DNA of 64,000 bases from Hoskinsella mucinilytica (GTDB taxonomy: Bacteria > Bacillota_I > Bacilli_A > Erysipelotrichales > Erysipelotrichaceae), in contig NZ_JBEQZJ010000021.1 of NCBI RefSeq assembly GCF_045223415.1, forward strand, positions 8,519 through 72,518, in the 5' to 3' direction. This document shows positions 8,228-16,076 of the stretch, piece after piece. The position numbers and the translations under genes are program-made. The notes below the pieces were generated by a model. That model was not told where the DNA came from. It searched no databases and was given only the letters and a program-made list of their open reading frames with translations. Position 1 is the first letter of the stretch. Every line of letters begins with the position of its first letter.

Positions 8228-9049
8228 ATGTTTAAAGATCGTTTTAAAGACAAGGTCATGGTGGTAACAGGAGGCACTAGTGGCATTGGAAAAGCTGTTT
8301 GTGTTCGAGCAGGTGCAGAAGGTGCTATTGTTGTCATAGCAGGAAGAAATGAGCAACGAGGACAAGCCATTGAAAAGCAAATTACAGATGCGAATGGTAA
8401 AGCATTATTTATTCAATGTGATGTAACCAAGAAAGAAGATATCATAGCTCTATATGCTAAAACAATGGAAGTTTATGGAAGAATCGATGTTGCAATCAAT
8501 AATGCAGGAATTGTAGGAGATTCTAAGAAAATTGAAGATTTAACTGATGAGGATTGGTTTAGTGTTGTCAATGCGAATCTAAATGCAATGTTTTATTGTA
8601 TTCGTGAAGAGGTTAAATACATGATGAAAAACGAACAAGGTGGAGCAATCGTAAATACAGCAAGTGTGGCTGGTATTCGTGCGACTCCAGCAGGTCCGGC
8701 TTATGTAGCAAGCAAACATGGTGTTGTCGGTTTAACGAAATCAACAGCTATGGATTATGCGAAAGAAAAAATCACATGTAATGCAATTTGTCCGGCTGGA
8801 ACAGATACGCCATTGACAGAAGCTGCAAAAGAAAAAATCTATGCAAAGATTGCGGAATTAAAGGCACAGGGAATCGATCCTACAGAATTTATGAAAAATA
8901 GTATGATCGCAGGGAAAACAGAAACACTACAAAAGAGAAATGCAACTCCGGAAGAGCAAGCTGCAACAATTCTTTATTTTGCAAGTGATGAGGCCAAACA
9001 TATTACAGGCTCTATTGTCGCAAGTGATGGAGGATTTACTGTTTATTAA
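8228..9049 (+). CDS. SDR-family NAD(P)-dependent oxidoreductase
   Basis: A 273-residue classical short-chain dehydrogenase/reductase. It has the nucleotide-binding TGGTSGIG (about 15-22), NNAG (about 90-93), the catalytic Ser in NTASVAG, YVASK (catalytic Tyr/Lys) and a C-terminal ASDGG. It transfers hydride between NAD(P) and an alcohol or ketone; the substrate cannot be read from the sequence. A long insert after the active site (about 205-240) would shape the pocket. The gene stands alone, divergent from the AraC regulator, with TATAAT and a cre-like site upstream and a terminator after it. Confidence 0.88.
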   Translation: MFKDRFKDKVMVVTGGTSGIGKAVCVRAGAEGAIVVIAGRNEQRGQAIEKQITDANGKALFIQCDVTKKEDIIALYAKTMEVYGRIDVAINNAGIVGDSKKIEDLTDEDWFSVVNANLNAMFYCIREEVKYMMKNEQGGAIVNTASVAGIRATPAGPAYVASKHGVVGLTKSTAMDYAKEKITCNAICPAGTDTPLTEAAKEKIYAKIAELKAQGIDPTEFMKNSMIAGKTETLQKRNATPEEQAATILYFASDEAKHITGSIVASDGGFTVY

Positions 9050-9055
9050 TCAAAA

Positions 9056-9090
9056 AGAGAAGCTGAGATCGTATGATGATTTCAGCTTTT
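9056..9090 (+). terminator. Terminator of the SDR gene
   Basis: AAGCTGA (9060-9066) pairs with TCAGCTT (9082-9088), followed by TT. Confidence 0.6.
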
Positions 9091-9112
9091 CATATGCTTT
9101 GATTTATGATAA

Positions 9113-10105
9113 CTAAGGTTGAGATGAAGTACATGTGGGTTTCATGTTCAATTTCTGAGAAGCTGTGATTAGTGCCATTGTATAGATTTCTTCAACATTA
9201 GCACTTCTGGATAAATCATTCATGGGAAGTCGTACACCTTGAAGAATAGGTCCATATGCTTGATAACCACCAAGATTTGCTACAAGTTTATATCCGATGT
9301 TAGCTGCATTTAAATCAGGAAATACCAATACGTTAGCCTGTCCGCCCACTTTACTTTGTGGCGCTTTTAACTTAGCCACTTCAGGATTCAATGCACAATC
9401 TACCTGAAGTTCTCCATCTACAAGATAATCTAATGGAAGACGTTGTAAGCGAGTAGCTGCTTCTTTCACCAAATCAACATCCTCACCTGATCCAGAGCCG
9501 TATGTAGAATAGGATAATAAGGCAACACATGGGGTAATACCTAGACTTTTTGCACTGTTAGCGGATTGTAAAGCAATCTCGACCAATTGATCTACATTAG
9601 GATTACGATTTAAGGAACAATCTGCGAAGATGTAATGTTCTTGTTCTTTACACATCAGAAAACAGCTGGATACAATAGAATTACCGGGACTTGTTTTTAT
9701 TAGTTGCATGATCGGTCTAAGCGTATCAGCAGTAGAATTTGTTGATCCACCAAGTAGACCATCCGCAAATCCCATCTCTACATACATTGTGCAAAAATAG
9801 GAATCTTTTTGATACCAAGCTTCAACCATGTCTCTATCTGCTTTGCCTTTTCTAAGTTCCAACATTCGATGTAACATAGCTTCCTTATCTTGAAACTCTT
9901 TTACATCAAGTAGAGGTATATCACTAAGATCAAGCCCATGTCGATCAGCAAGATCAAGTAATTCCTTACGATCACCATATAAAATCGGTATCAATAATCC
10001 CTTTTGTTGTAAAAGTACAGCAGCTTTCATCATGCGCAAATCTTTTCCTTCTGTAAATACGATACGAATCTCTTTTCCTTTCACTTTCGATTCCAAATCT
10101 ATCAT
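9113..10105 (-). CDS. pta: Phosphate acetyltransferase
   Basis: Converts acetyl-CoA and phosphate to acetyl phosphate and CoA, the first step from pyruvate-derived acetyl-CoA to acetate and ATP. The 330-residue length and the PTA_PTB motifs fit: FADGLLGGSTNSTADTLRP, SYSTYGSGSGEDVDLVKEA, VDGELQVDCALNPEVAKLK and ANVLVFPDLNAANIGYKL. An in-frame ATG lies at 10126, but it overlaps the TATAAT -10 box. The ATG at 10105 has ACAGGAG at good spacing, so I use it. No ackA is adjacent. Confidence 0.93.
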   Translation of the reverse strand: MIDLESKVKGKEIRIVFTEGKDLRMMKAAVLLQQKGLLIPILYGDRKELLDLADRHGLDLSDIPLLDVKEFQDKEAMLHRMLELRKGKADRDMVEAWYQKDSYFCTMYVEMGFADGLLGGSTNSTADTLRPIMQLIKTSPGNSIVSSCFLMCKEQEHYIFADCSLNRNPNVDQLVEIALQSANSAKSLGITPCVALLSYSTYGSGSGEDVDLVKEAATRLQRLPLDYLVDGELQVDCALNPEVAKLKAPQSKVGGQANVLVFPDLNAANIGYKLVANLGGYQAYGPILQGVRLPMNDLSRSANVEEIYTMALITASQKLNMKPTCTSSQP

Positions 10106-10124
10106 GTTATCAACTCCTGTTATC

Positions 10125-10130
10125 ATTATA
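10125..10130 (-). promoter_or_regulatory. pta -10 box
   Basis: TATAAT on the minus strand lies about 20 bases upstream of the chosen start codon. The -35 is weak. Its position argues against the longer reading frame. Confidence 0.5.
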
Positions 10131-10235
10131 CCTTATCTAGTGAAATCTTGCTATGCAAATATGAAACCGTATACAAATTCAACTAAATGTATAGTGAGTA
10201 TCAATTAGCACATACTATGTTCAGGAGGTATGGAT

Positions 10236-10433
10236 ATGAAAGTATGGAACTATATTGCCTTGATCATTACGATCATTGGCGCAATCAACTGGGGACTAAT
10301 CGGTGTATTTGATTTTAATCTAGTAACCTTCTTATTCCAAACAGGTTCATGGATTACAAGAATTGTTTATATACTGGTTGGTATCAGTGGTATCTATTTA
10401 TTATCTTTTTTCTCCAAATTGAATGAAGATTAA
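10236..10433 (+). CDS. DUF378 small membrane protein
   Basis: A 65-residue protein with two transmembrane helices and the family hallmark IGAINWGLIGVFDFNLV. DUF378 proteins are widespread in Firmicutes and their function is unknown. AGGAGGT lies directly against an upstream ATG (10230); the ATG at 10236 has correct spacing and gives the usual MKxxNYIAL-type start. It is a single gene with its own terminator. Confidence 0.85.
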   Translation: MKVWNYIALIITIIGAINWGLIGVFDFNLVTFLFQTGSWITRIVYILVGISGIYLLSFFSKLNED

Positions 10434-10445
10434 GTAAGAATTTGA

Positions 10446-10474
10446 GAACTTCCTGAAAAAGGAAGTTTTCTTTA
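10446..10474 (+). terminator. Terminator of the DUF378 gene
   Basis: AACTTCC and GGAAGTT form a stem and are followed by TTCTTT. Confidence 0.75.
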
Positions 10475-10524
10475 TAAAAAAATGTTATAATGATTTCAAA
10501 GAAGAAAAAGTAAAGGAGTTAAAG

Positions 10525-10995
10525 ATGATGGGATTATTCAGTAGAAAAAAAGAAGCATTTGTATGTCCTTTGGCAGGTACATTGTTAACTTTAGAAAATG
10601 TGCCTGATGAAGTTTTTGCGAAAAAAATGATGGGAGATGGATTTGCAGTAGATCCTAGTGATGGTAAGGTCTATGCACCAGTTAGCGGTGTCATTAAAGC
10701 GGCTTTTCCAACGAAGCATGCCATTGGTATTGAAGCAAAAGATGGTACCGAGATATTGATTCATATCGGCATGGATACAGTGGAATTGAATGGTGAAGGT
10801 TTCACAAGTCATATCAGTGAAGGTATGAAGATCAAACAGGGTGATTTGATGATGGAAGTTGATCTTGCGTTTGTAAAAAGCAAAGGGAAACCTGTAATTA
10901 CACCTGTGGTATTTACCGGTGGACAAAAGATTACTGTAAATAAAGCAAATCATACAGTAAAAGCATTAGAGGAAGATATTATTGATATAAAATAA
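10525..10995 (+). CDS. Free PTS EIIA domain, glucose type
   Basis: A 156-residue single-domain EIIA of the glucose family (PTS_EIIA_1). It accepts phosphate from HPr and passes it to an EIIB. The two active-site histidines are seen at about 65 (TKHAIGIE) and 80 (ILIHIGMDTVE, the phosphorylated one). No EIIBC is adjacent. It lies next to treR, yet its upstream region has no TreR operator and TreP carries its own fused EIIA. It may therefore serve several transporters that lack EIIA. TATAAT at 10486-10491 is a likely -10. It is followed by a terminator. Confidence 0.92.
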   Translation: MMGLFSRKKEAFVCPLAGTLLTLENVPDEVFAKKMMGDGFAVDPSDGKVYAPVSGVIKAAFPTKHAIGIEAKDGTEILIHIGMDTVELNGEGFTSHISEGMKIKQGDLMMEVDLAFVKSKGKPVITPVVFTGGQKITVNKANHTVKALEEDIIDIK

Positions 10996-10997
10996 GA

Positions 10998-11024
10998 ACA
11001 GAACGCATTAGGCGTTCTGTTTTA
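10998..11024 (+). terminator. Terminator of the EIIA gene
   Basis: ACAGAACGC and GCGTTCTGT form a 9-bp perfect stem followed by TTTT. Confidence 0.85.
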
Positions 11025-11068
11025 TAATGAAGTCTTTAGAGAAGATTCCATGAAATCCCTTTTATTAT

Positions 11069-11088
11069 TTGTACGTACATGTTATAAT
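11069..11088 (+). promoter_or_regulatory. TreR operator and -10 box of treR
   Basis: TGTACGTACA (11070-11079) is a perfect palindrome three bases before TATAAT (11083-11088). The same palindrome occurs twice before treP. Autoregulation of treR is inferred. Confidence 0.75.
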
Positions 11089-11108
11089 CCTGATTAAGGA
11101 GTGATGGT

Positions 11109-11825
11109 ATGGCAAAATATGAAGAAATCTATCAATCTTTGTTGAGTAGGATAGAAACCGGAGAATTTCAGGCAGGAGAAACAATTCCTAAAGAATTTGA
11201 TTTAATGGAAGAGTATTCGTGTTCACGAGATACCATACGGAAATCATTATTGATGCTATCACAGAATGGATATATTCAAAAGACCAAGCGAAAAGGTTCT
11301 ATTGTTTTGGATCGTAAACGTTATGAGTTTCCGGTAAGCGGAGTTGTTAGTTTTAAGGAACTTGCACAAACAATGGGTGGAAAAATAGAAACGATCGTAA
11401 CTTGTTGTGAATGTATCGAACCGGATGCTAAGATGAAAGCAATGATGAACTTAACAGAAAAAGATAAGGTCTGGATGATAGAGCGAGTAAGAAAGATCGA
11501 TGGGGAAAGCATCATTTTAGATTTAGACTTTTTTCATGCCGGTATCGTGAGCGGACTTACCAAAGAGATAGCACAGAATTCTTTATATGAATACATTGAA
11601 CATACTTTGAATTTGAAAATCGGCTATGCTAATAAGGAAATCACCTGTCAAAAGGTAACAGAAAATGATAGGCATCTTTTAGATCTTAAGGGCTATGATA
11701 TGGTAGTGAATGTTGATTCTTATACATATTTAGCGGATACAAGGGTCTTTCAATTTACCAGATCAAGACATCGCCCGGATAAATTCAGATTTCATGATTT
11801 TGCGAGAAGAAGTAATACCGTTTGA
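11109..11825 (+). CDS. treR: Trehalose operon repressor (GntR family)
   Basis: 238 residues. The N-terminal winged helix (about 1-65, SCSRDTIRKSLLMLSQNGYI) is followed by a UTRA ligand domain. It matches Bacillus TreR closely, with FPVSGVVSFKELAQTMGG, NSLYEYIEHTLNLKIGYA and the C-terminal SRHRPDKFRFHDFARR. TreR proteins release their operator when trehalose 6-phosphate binds. The palindrome at 11070 and at 41751 and 41786 is the likely target, so it should control itself and treP-treC about 30 kb away. The intervening locus separates the repressor from its operon. Confidence 0.93.
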   Translation: MAKYEEIYQSLLSRIETGEFQAGETIPKEFDLMEEYSCSRDTIRKSLLMLSQNGYIQKTKRKGSIVLDRKRYEFPVSGVVSFKELAQTMGGKIETIVTCCECIEPDAKMKAMMNLTEKDKVWMIERVRKIDGESIILDLDFFHAGIVSGLTKEIAQNSLYEYIEHTLNLKIGYANKEITCQKVTENDRHLLDLKGYDMVVNVDSYTYLADTRVFQFTRSRHRPDKFRFHDFARRSNTV

Positions 11826-11895
11826 ATTTGATTGATGACTATCATTAATCAAACAATAATGTATTGAATTGCTTATAGAATGTCAAAAAAAGGTA

Positions 11896-11924
11896 TTGAC
11901 TTTGATGAATGTATGCGTTATCAT
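11896..11924 (+). promoter_or_regulatory. Strong promoter of the isomerase-gene leader
   Basis: TTGACT (11896-11901) and TATCAT (11919-11924) are 17 bases apart. Transcription would start near 11931 and run straight into two terminator-like hairpins before the first gene at 12121. Confidence 0.65.
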
Positions 11925-11947
11925 AAAATCGTGGATGAGAAATGATC

Positions 11948-12003
11948 GTTTTCTTTATAGAACATATGAGTGTTTACTATGAAGAGAACAGGTTTTTTGT
12001 TTT
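11948..12003 (+). terminator. First leader hairpin with T-run
   Basis: The arm 11948-11960 pairs fully with 11977-11989 over 13 positions, two of them G-U, around a 16-base loop. A GG and six T follow. This is a strong intrinsic terminator about 60 bases after the predicted start of transcription. Part of its 3' arm (CTATGAAG, 11977-11984) is also complementary to CTTCATAG at 12021-12028. Confidence 0.75.
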
Positions 12004-12010
12004 AGAAAAT

Positions 12011-12062
12011 AACATCTGAACTTCATAGGCATATTGCGTATGTTTTGTTCAGATGTTTTTAT
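12011..12062 (+). terminator. Second leader hairpin with T-run
   Basis: AACATCTGAAC (12011-12021) pairs with GTTCAGATGTT (12047-12057), followed by TTT. It is the second strong terminator between the promoter and the first gene, and readthrough or antitermination would be needed for expression from that promoter. Confidence 0.75.
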
Positions 12063-12120
12063 TTGATTTACTCATATGTTGTATAAAGCAACATAAAGCT
12101 AGGTTACGTAAGGAGAAATC

Positions 12121-12720
12121 ATGAATGATTTATATGTTGTAAAAAATGTTATGATAAAGGAAATGAACGCAATCAATCAAATGAGTAATCTATTATCTGA
12201 TGAATTACAATCATGTATTGAAGCACTATATGAATGTGAAGGAAGGATCATATTCAGTGGTGTTGGTAAATCAGGTCATATTGGTGAAAAGTTGGCTGCA
12301 ACCTTTGCCAGTACGGGGACTCCGGCGTTCTTTGTACATGCTTGTGAAGCAGTTCATGGTGATTTGGGAATGATCAAAAAAGAAGATATCGTAATACTAC
12401 TGTCTCATAGTGGAAAAACAATGGAAATTATGAATCTTCTACATGCATTGAAAGGAATTGGTTGTGGTTGCATAGCGATGTGTTCAGATGAGGATTCTCC
12501 TCTTGCACAAGGCTGTGATCGAAGTATCATTTATCCTTCGTTACAGGAAGCAGATCGGTTAAATCTCGCACCAACTGTATCGAGTACTTTGATGTTGGTA
12601 TTAGGTGATGCCATCGCCTGTGCTTTAATGGAACGAAAGGAATTTGAAGAGAGTGATTTTTATAGATACCATCCAGGTGGTAATCTAGGAAAGCGTTTGG
12701 AGGAAAAGCATCATGAGTGA
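12121..12720 (+). CDS. SIS-domain sugar-phosphate isomerase, KpsF/GutQ (arabinose-5-phosphate isomerase) type
   Basis: A 199-residue single SIS domain lacking the CBS pair of full-length KdsD. It shares the family sequence: SGVGKSGHIGEKLAATFAST, HGDLGMI, LSHSGKT and the C-terminal LNLAPTVSSTLMLVLGDAIA and YHPGGNLGKRL. Members interconvert D-arabinose 5-phosphate and D-ribulose 5-phosphate. In Gram-negatives this feeds Kdo for LPS, which is not expected here. The next gene, overlapping by 8 bases, is a ribokinase-like kinase. The pair would therefore phosphorylate and isomerise an imported pentose. Other phosphosugars cannot be excluded. AAGGAG lies upstream. Confidence 0.85.
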   Translation: MNDLYVVKNVMIKEMNAINQMSNLLSDELQSCIEALYECEGRIIFSGVGKSGHIGEKLAATFASTGTPAFFVHACEAVHGDLGMIKKEDIVILLSHSGKTMEIMNLLHALKGIGCGCIAMCSDEDSPLAQGCDRSIIYPSLQEADRLNLAPTVSSTLMLVLGDAIACALMERKEFEESDFYRYHPGGNLGKRLEEKHHE

Positions 12721-13645
12721 TATTTGTGTCATTGGTTCTTTCGTTATGGATACCTGTGTTGATGTAGATAAGTTTCCATTACCGGGACAAACGGTAATTG
12801 CGAAAGGTGTACATGTTTCCGCAGGTGGAAAAGGTTGTAATCAATGTGTTGCGGCAGCACGTCTTGGCGCAGATTGCGAAATGATAGGAATGCTGGGGAA
12901 GGATGCTGCCGGCGAAAGCTTTTTAGAACTTTTGAAAGAGGAAGGCATCCAGCATGATCATGTAGAGCTATGTGATCATGTACCTACAGGTTTTTCACAA
13001 ATACAGATTGATGCATGCGCAGAAAATAAAATCGTGGTAGTTCCAGGGGCTAATTATCAGGTCATGCCAGATATCATTGATCGTATAGCGAAGCGTATTT
13101 TGCATAGTCGTTTGATCGTATTACAAATGGAATTGCCTTGGGATACGTTAGTTTCCATTTTATCTTTTTGTAAAAACCATCAAAAACCTGTGTTATTAAA
13201 TCCTGCCCCAGCTAAGCCTATGACCTTTGAGATGTTAGATGGTATCGATTATATCACACCAAATGAAACAGAGTTAAGTATTTTGAGCGCAATGCCTTGT
13301 GAAACAAAGGAAGAGGTGCAACAGGCTGCTATTTCCTTGTTACAACAAGGGGTAAAGCATGTAGTGGCGACCTTAGGTTCTAAGGGATGTGTGATAGCTG
13401 ATGCAGATGGGGTTCGCTTTGTGAACGGCTATTTTGTAGAAGTAAAGGATACCGTAGCTGCTGGAGATGCGTTTAATGGGGCTTTGGCAAAAGGAATTGT
13501 TGAAGGTGTCCCATTGGATGAGTGTGCTCTTTTTGCGAATGCGGTAGGTGCATTGACTGTTACTAGACAAGGAGCAATCACTTCTCTTCCATCACAAACA
13601 GAAGTAGAAGAATTTATAAGAGATCAGAAACAGGAGGTGGCTTGA
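12713..13645 (+). CDS. PfkB-family carbohydrate kinase, ribokinase-like
   Basis: 310 residues with the ribokinase fold. It has the substrate-side GGKGCNQCVAAARLG (about 38-52), TPNETEL in the middle, and the catalytic AAGDAFNGALAKG (Asp base) near the C-terminus. The first motif is the one seen in RbsK. It uses ATP to phosphorylate a furanose sugar at the terminal hydroxyl. Overlap with the isomerase gene suggests D-arabinose or another pentose as substrate, and RbsD is encoded further down the locus. True ribose kinase activity would not need the isomerase, so the pairing favours another pentose. Confidence 0.85.
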   Translation: MSDICVIGSFVMDTCVDVDKFPLPGQTVIAKGVHVSAGGKGCNQCVAAARLGADCEMIGMLGKDAAGESFLELLKEEGIQHDHVELCDHVPTGFSQIQIDACAENKIVVVPGANYQVMPDIIDRIAKRILHSRLIVLQMELPWDTLVSILSFCKNHQKPVLLNPAPAKPMTFEMLDGIDYITPNETELSILSAMPCETKEEVQQAAISLLQQGVKHVVATLGSKGCVIADADGVRFVNGYFVEVKDTVAAGDAFNGALAKGIVEGVPLDECALFANAVGALTVTRQGAITSLPSQTEVEEFIRDQKQEVA

Positions 13646-13646
13646 T

Positions 13647-14738
13647 ATGGCCAATCTAGTATTAAAAAATATAGATAAAGTATACGATAATCATGTACAG
13701 GCTGTATTTGATTTTAATTTAGATATCAAAGATAAAGAATTTATTGTATTTGTAGGACCATCTGGATGTGGAAAATCTACAACACTACGTATGATTGCAG
13801 GTTTAGAGGATATCACTGCAGGAGAGTTTTATATCGATGGTAAATTGATGAATGATATAGAGCCCAAAAATCGAGATATTGCAATGGTTTTCCAGTCCTA
13901 TGCATTATATCCTCATATGACCGTTTTCGAGAATATGGCATTTGGCTTGAAGTTGAAAAAGATACCAAAAGATGAAATTGAACAGCGTGTTCATGAAGCC
14001 GCAAAAATATTAGAAATTGAGGATTATCTAGATCGAAAGCCAAAGGCTTTATCCGGAGGACAGCGTCAGCGTGTTGCATTAGGTAGGGCAATCGTTCGTA
14101 ATGCAAAGGTCTTTTTGATGGATGAACCTTTGAGTAATCTAGACGCAAAGCTTCGTGTACAGATGAGAAGTGAAATTATTAAATTGCATGAGCGAATCGG
14201 TTGTACCACTGTTTATGTAACGCATGATCAAACTGAGGCAATGACTATGGCGACTAGAATCGTAGTCATGAAGGCTGGCTATATCCAACAAGTAGGTGAA
14301 CCAAAGGAAATATACGATAATCCTAAAAATATGTTTGTCGCAAGTTTTATAGGTGCGCCAGCCATGAATTTCTTAAAGGGTACCTATCAAAATCACTCCT
14401 TCTTATTTGAAGGTCATTGTTTTGAAATGCCTGAAATGTTTCATGAGGCAATGGCTGCATATCAAGGGAAAGAGGTTGTATTTGGAATACGTCCGGAAAA
14501 TATTTTTGTAGAGGAAATCGTTGGGACAGCCTTTCCTACATCTAAATTCATCCTTCATGTGGATGTAAGTGAATTATTGGGACATGAATATATTCTTCAT
14601 GGAAAAATAGGAACACAATCTATTCAAGCAAAAATAGATTCCAGAAGTGATATTCGCCACCATGAAGATATAGAAATGGCGATGGATCTGAGTAAGGTTC
14701 ATTTCTTTGATCCAGAGACAGAAGAAGTTATCATTTAA
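13647..14738 (+). CDS. Sugar ABC transporter ATPase, MsmK/UgpC type
   Basis: A 363-residue ATP-binding subunit with Walker A GPSGCGKST, the signature LSGGQRQRVALGRAI, Walker B FLMDEPLSNLDAKLR and a C-terminal TOBE region (FGIRPENIFVEE). Such ATPases energise one or several importers of oligosaccharides. It starts two bases after the kinase stop, GGAGGTGG lies upstream, and a terminator follows. The permeases encoded at 16077-17951 have no ATPase of their own, so this is the likely partner, even though an AraC gene separates them. Confidence 0.93.
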   Translation: MANLVLKNIDKVYDNHVQAVFDFNLDIKDKEFIVFVGPSGCGKSTTLRMIAGLEDITAGEFYIDGKLMNDIEPKNRDIAMVFQSYALYPHMTVFENMAFGLKLKKIPKDEIEQRVHEAAKILEIEDYLDRKPKALSGGQRQRVALGRAIVRNAKVFLMDEPLSNLDAKLRVQMRSEIIKLHERIGCTTVYVTHDQTEAMTMATRIVVMKAGYIQQVGEPKEIYDNPKNMFVASFIGAPAMNFLKGTYQNHSFLFEGHCFEMPEMFHEAMAAYQGKEVVFGIRPENIFVEEIVGTAFPTSKFILHVDVSELLGHEYILHGKIGTQSIQAKIDSRSDIRHHEDIEMAMDLSKVHFFDPETEEVII

Positions 14739-14744
14739 AGAAAG

Positions 14745-14792
14745 TACACCTCCAAAGCATGGAATCATCAGCGTTTGGGAGGTGTTATTTTT
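14745..14792 (+). terminator. Terminator after the ATPase gene
   Basis: ACACCTCC pairs with GGAGGTGT (14778-14785), followed by TATTTTT. It closes the isomerase-kinase-ATPase operon. Confidence 0.75.
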
Positions 14793-14988
14793 CCATAAAT
14801 AGGAAAAAAAGAACCTAGTCATAGATATCATAGGTTCATATAAAAGTGATACGATGAACAAGGCTATAAAAGCTTAAGGTTCATAATAGAATAATGATAT
14901 AATATGACATATCTGTATTATGATTGAAGTAGAAGACCGGATGATGTAAAAAGCTTAGATTAGATCATGAAACTATGGAGGATTTACG

Positions 14989-15864
14989 ATGAGATTAATG
15001 GTAGCTCAGGATTATGGGGGCGTTACATATGTTTCAGGTGGGTTGTTTGTATCAAATGGAAAATGGAAGCATCCAAAATATAATCTGGATGATTATGAAT
15101 TGATTATTTGCCTTCAGGGGAAATTTACGATGAATATCAATGATACTATCGTGGAAATTCAAAAGGGAGAGGGATTGTTCATTTTACCTAAGGAACAGCA
15201 TTATGGCCTTGGGGAAAGTGAGAATGTCTCTTTTTTATGGCTTCATTTTTTAACGTCTTTACAAGAGATAAAACAGGAGCGAGATGCGCATTGGATCATT
15301 GAAAATATTTTACAAGGCAATAGCTTTGATGGATTTTTATTAGAGGAACATTTCCTATGTGCAGATATAGAAGAGCTGACTTTACTTGCACGTCAACTAC
15401 TACATTATCATGAAGGCGGAGCATTGACACAGAAAATATGCAATTTAATGATGGAGTTGATTTTACAAAAGCTGAGCATCACAAATATTCAAAAGCGGCT
15501 TAGAGTCGAAAATCAAAAAGGGCAATCAGGTGTAATCGAAAAGATATGCGATTATATCAGAGCCAATTTATATAAAAACCTTACAGTACAGATGGTAGCT
15601 GAATTTTTTGGATATAATTGTGAATATTTTATCCGCATGTTTAAGCAACATACGGGTATGACCCCAAAACAATACATCAGTGAGATGCAAATGGATCGAG
15701 CAAAATTTCTTTTAACTACGACCAATGATAAGATCAAAGAGATAGCCCATCAAATAGGAATCGATGATGAAAAGGTGTTTTTAAAACGATTCAAAAAGCA
15801 AGAGGGAATCTCTCCGACACAATTTAGGAAAACGTTTACAAAAATCCATTATAATTCAAGATGA
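14989..15864 (+). CDS. AraC-family regulator with cupin-like sensing domain
   Basis: A 291-residue protein. The N-terminal part (about 1-95) looks like an AraC arm/cupin (YELIICLQGKFTMNIND). The C-terminal about 100 residues carry two helix-turn-helix units (VQMVAEFFGYNCEYFIRMFK, MTPKQYISEMQMDRAKFLL and EGISPTQFRK). Its position between the ATPase operon and the permease operon suggests it activates the glycan genes. It has its own promoter region (TATAAT near 14897) and is followed by a terminator. The inducer is unknown, presumably a sugar of this pathway. Confidence 0.87.
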   Translation: MRLMVAQDYGGVTYVSGGLFVSNGKWKHPKYNLDDYELIICLQGKFTMNINDTIVEIQKGEGLFILPKEQHYGLGESENVSFLWLHFLTSLQEIKQERDAHWIIENILQGNSFDGFLLEEHFLCADIEELTLLARQLLHYHEGGALTQKICNLMMELILQKLSITNIQKRLRVENQKGQSGVIEKICDYIRANLYKNLTVQMVAEFFGYNCEYFIRMFKQHTGMTPKQYISEMQMDRAKFLLTTTNDKIKEIAHQIGIDDEKVFLKRFKKQEGISPTQFRKTFTKIHYNSR

Positions 15865-15886
15865 ATTTTAAGATAAAGCTGGAGAT

Positions 15887-15910
15887 GGTGTCAGAAAATG
15901 ACACCTTTTG
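15887..15910 (+). terminator. Terminator of the AraC gene
   Basis: GGTGTCA (15887-15893) and TGACACC (15899-15905) surround a five-base loop, followed by TTTT. Confidence 0.8.
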
Positions 15911-15947
15911 TATGCTTTGGTGCGTTTTTTATGCAAGATTCATAGGA

Positions 15948-15978
15948 TATACTTTAAGTGTAAAGAAAACGGTTACAC
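15948..15978 (+). promoter_or_regulatory. -10 box and cre-like operator of the large glycan operon
   Basis: TATACT (15948-15953) is followed by the imperfect palindrome GTGTAA-N9-TTACAC (15958-15978). Inside it, AGAAAACGGTTACA (15964-15977) fits the cre consensus at 13 of 14 positions. Its place just after the predicted start suits a repressor, either CcpA or the LacI protein encoded at 40608. Confidence 0.55.
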
Positions 15979-16076
15979 ATCCACAAATGAAAACCGATCC
16001 TGTGCAAAACAATCGAAAGGGATATGATGAAAATTGGTTATCTTGCGCCTTCTCATCATACTAGGGTTGTATAAAA

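Noticed and set aside
12121..12720. Isomerase as part of Kdo/LPS synthesis
   Set aside because: No other Kdo genes are present, the CBS domains are missing, and the neighbours are sugar-catabolic genes of a low-G+C Firmicute.
15861..16064. 67-residue reading frame after the AraC gene
   Set aside because: It covers the AraC terminator hairpin and the operon promoter with its cre-like site.
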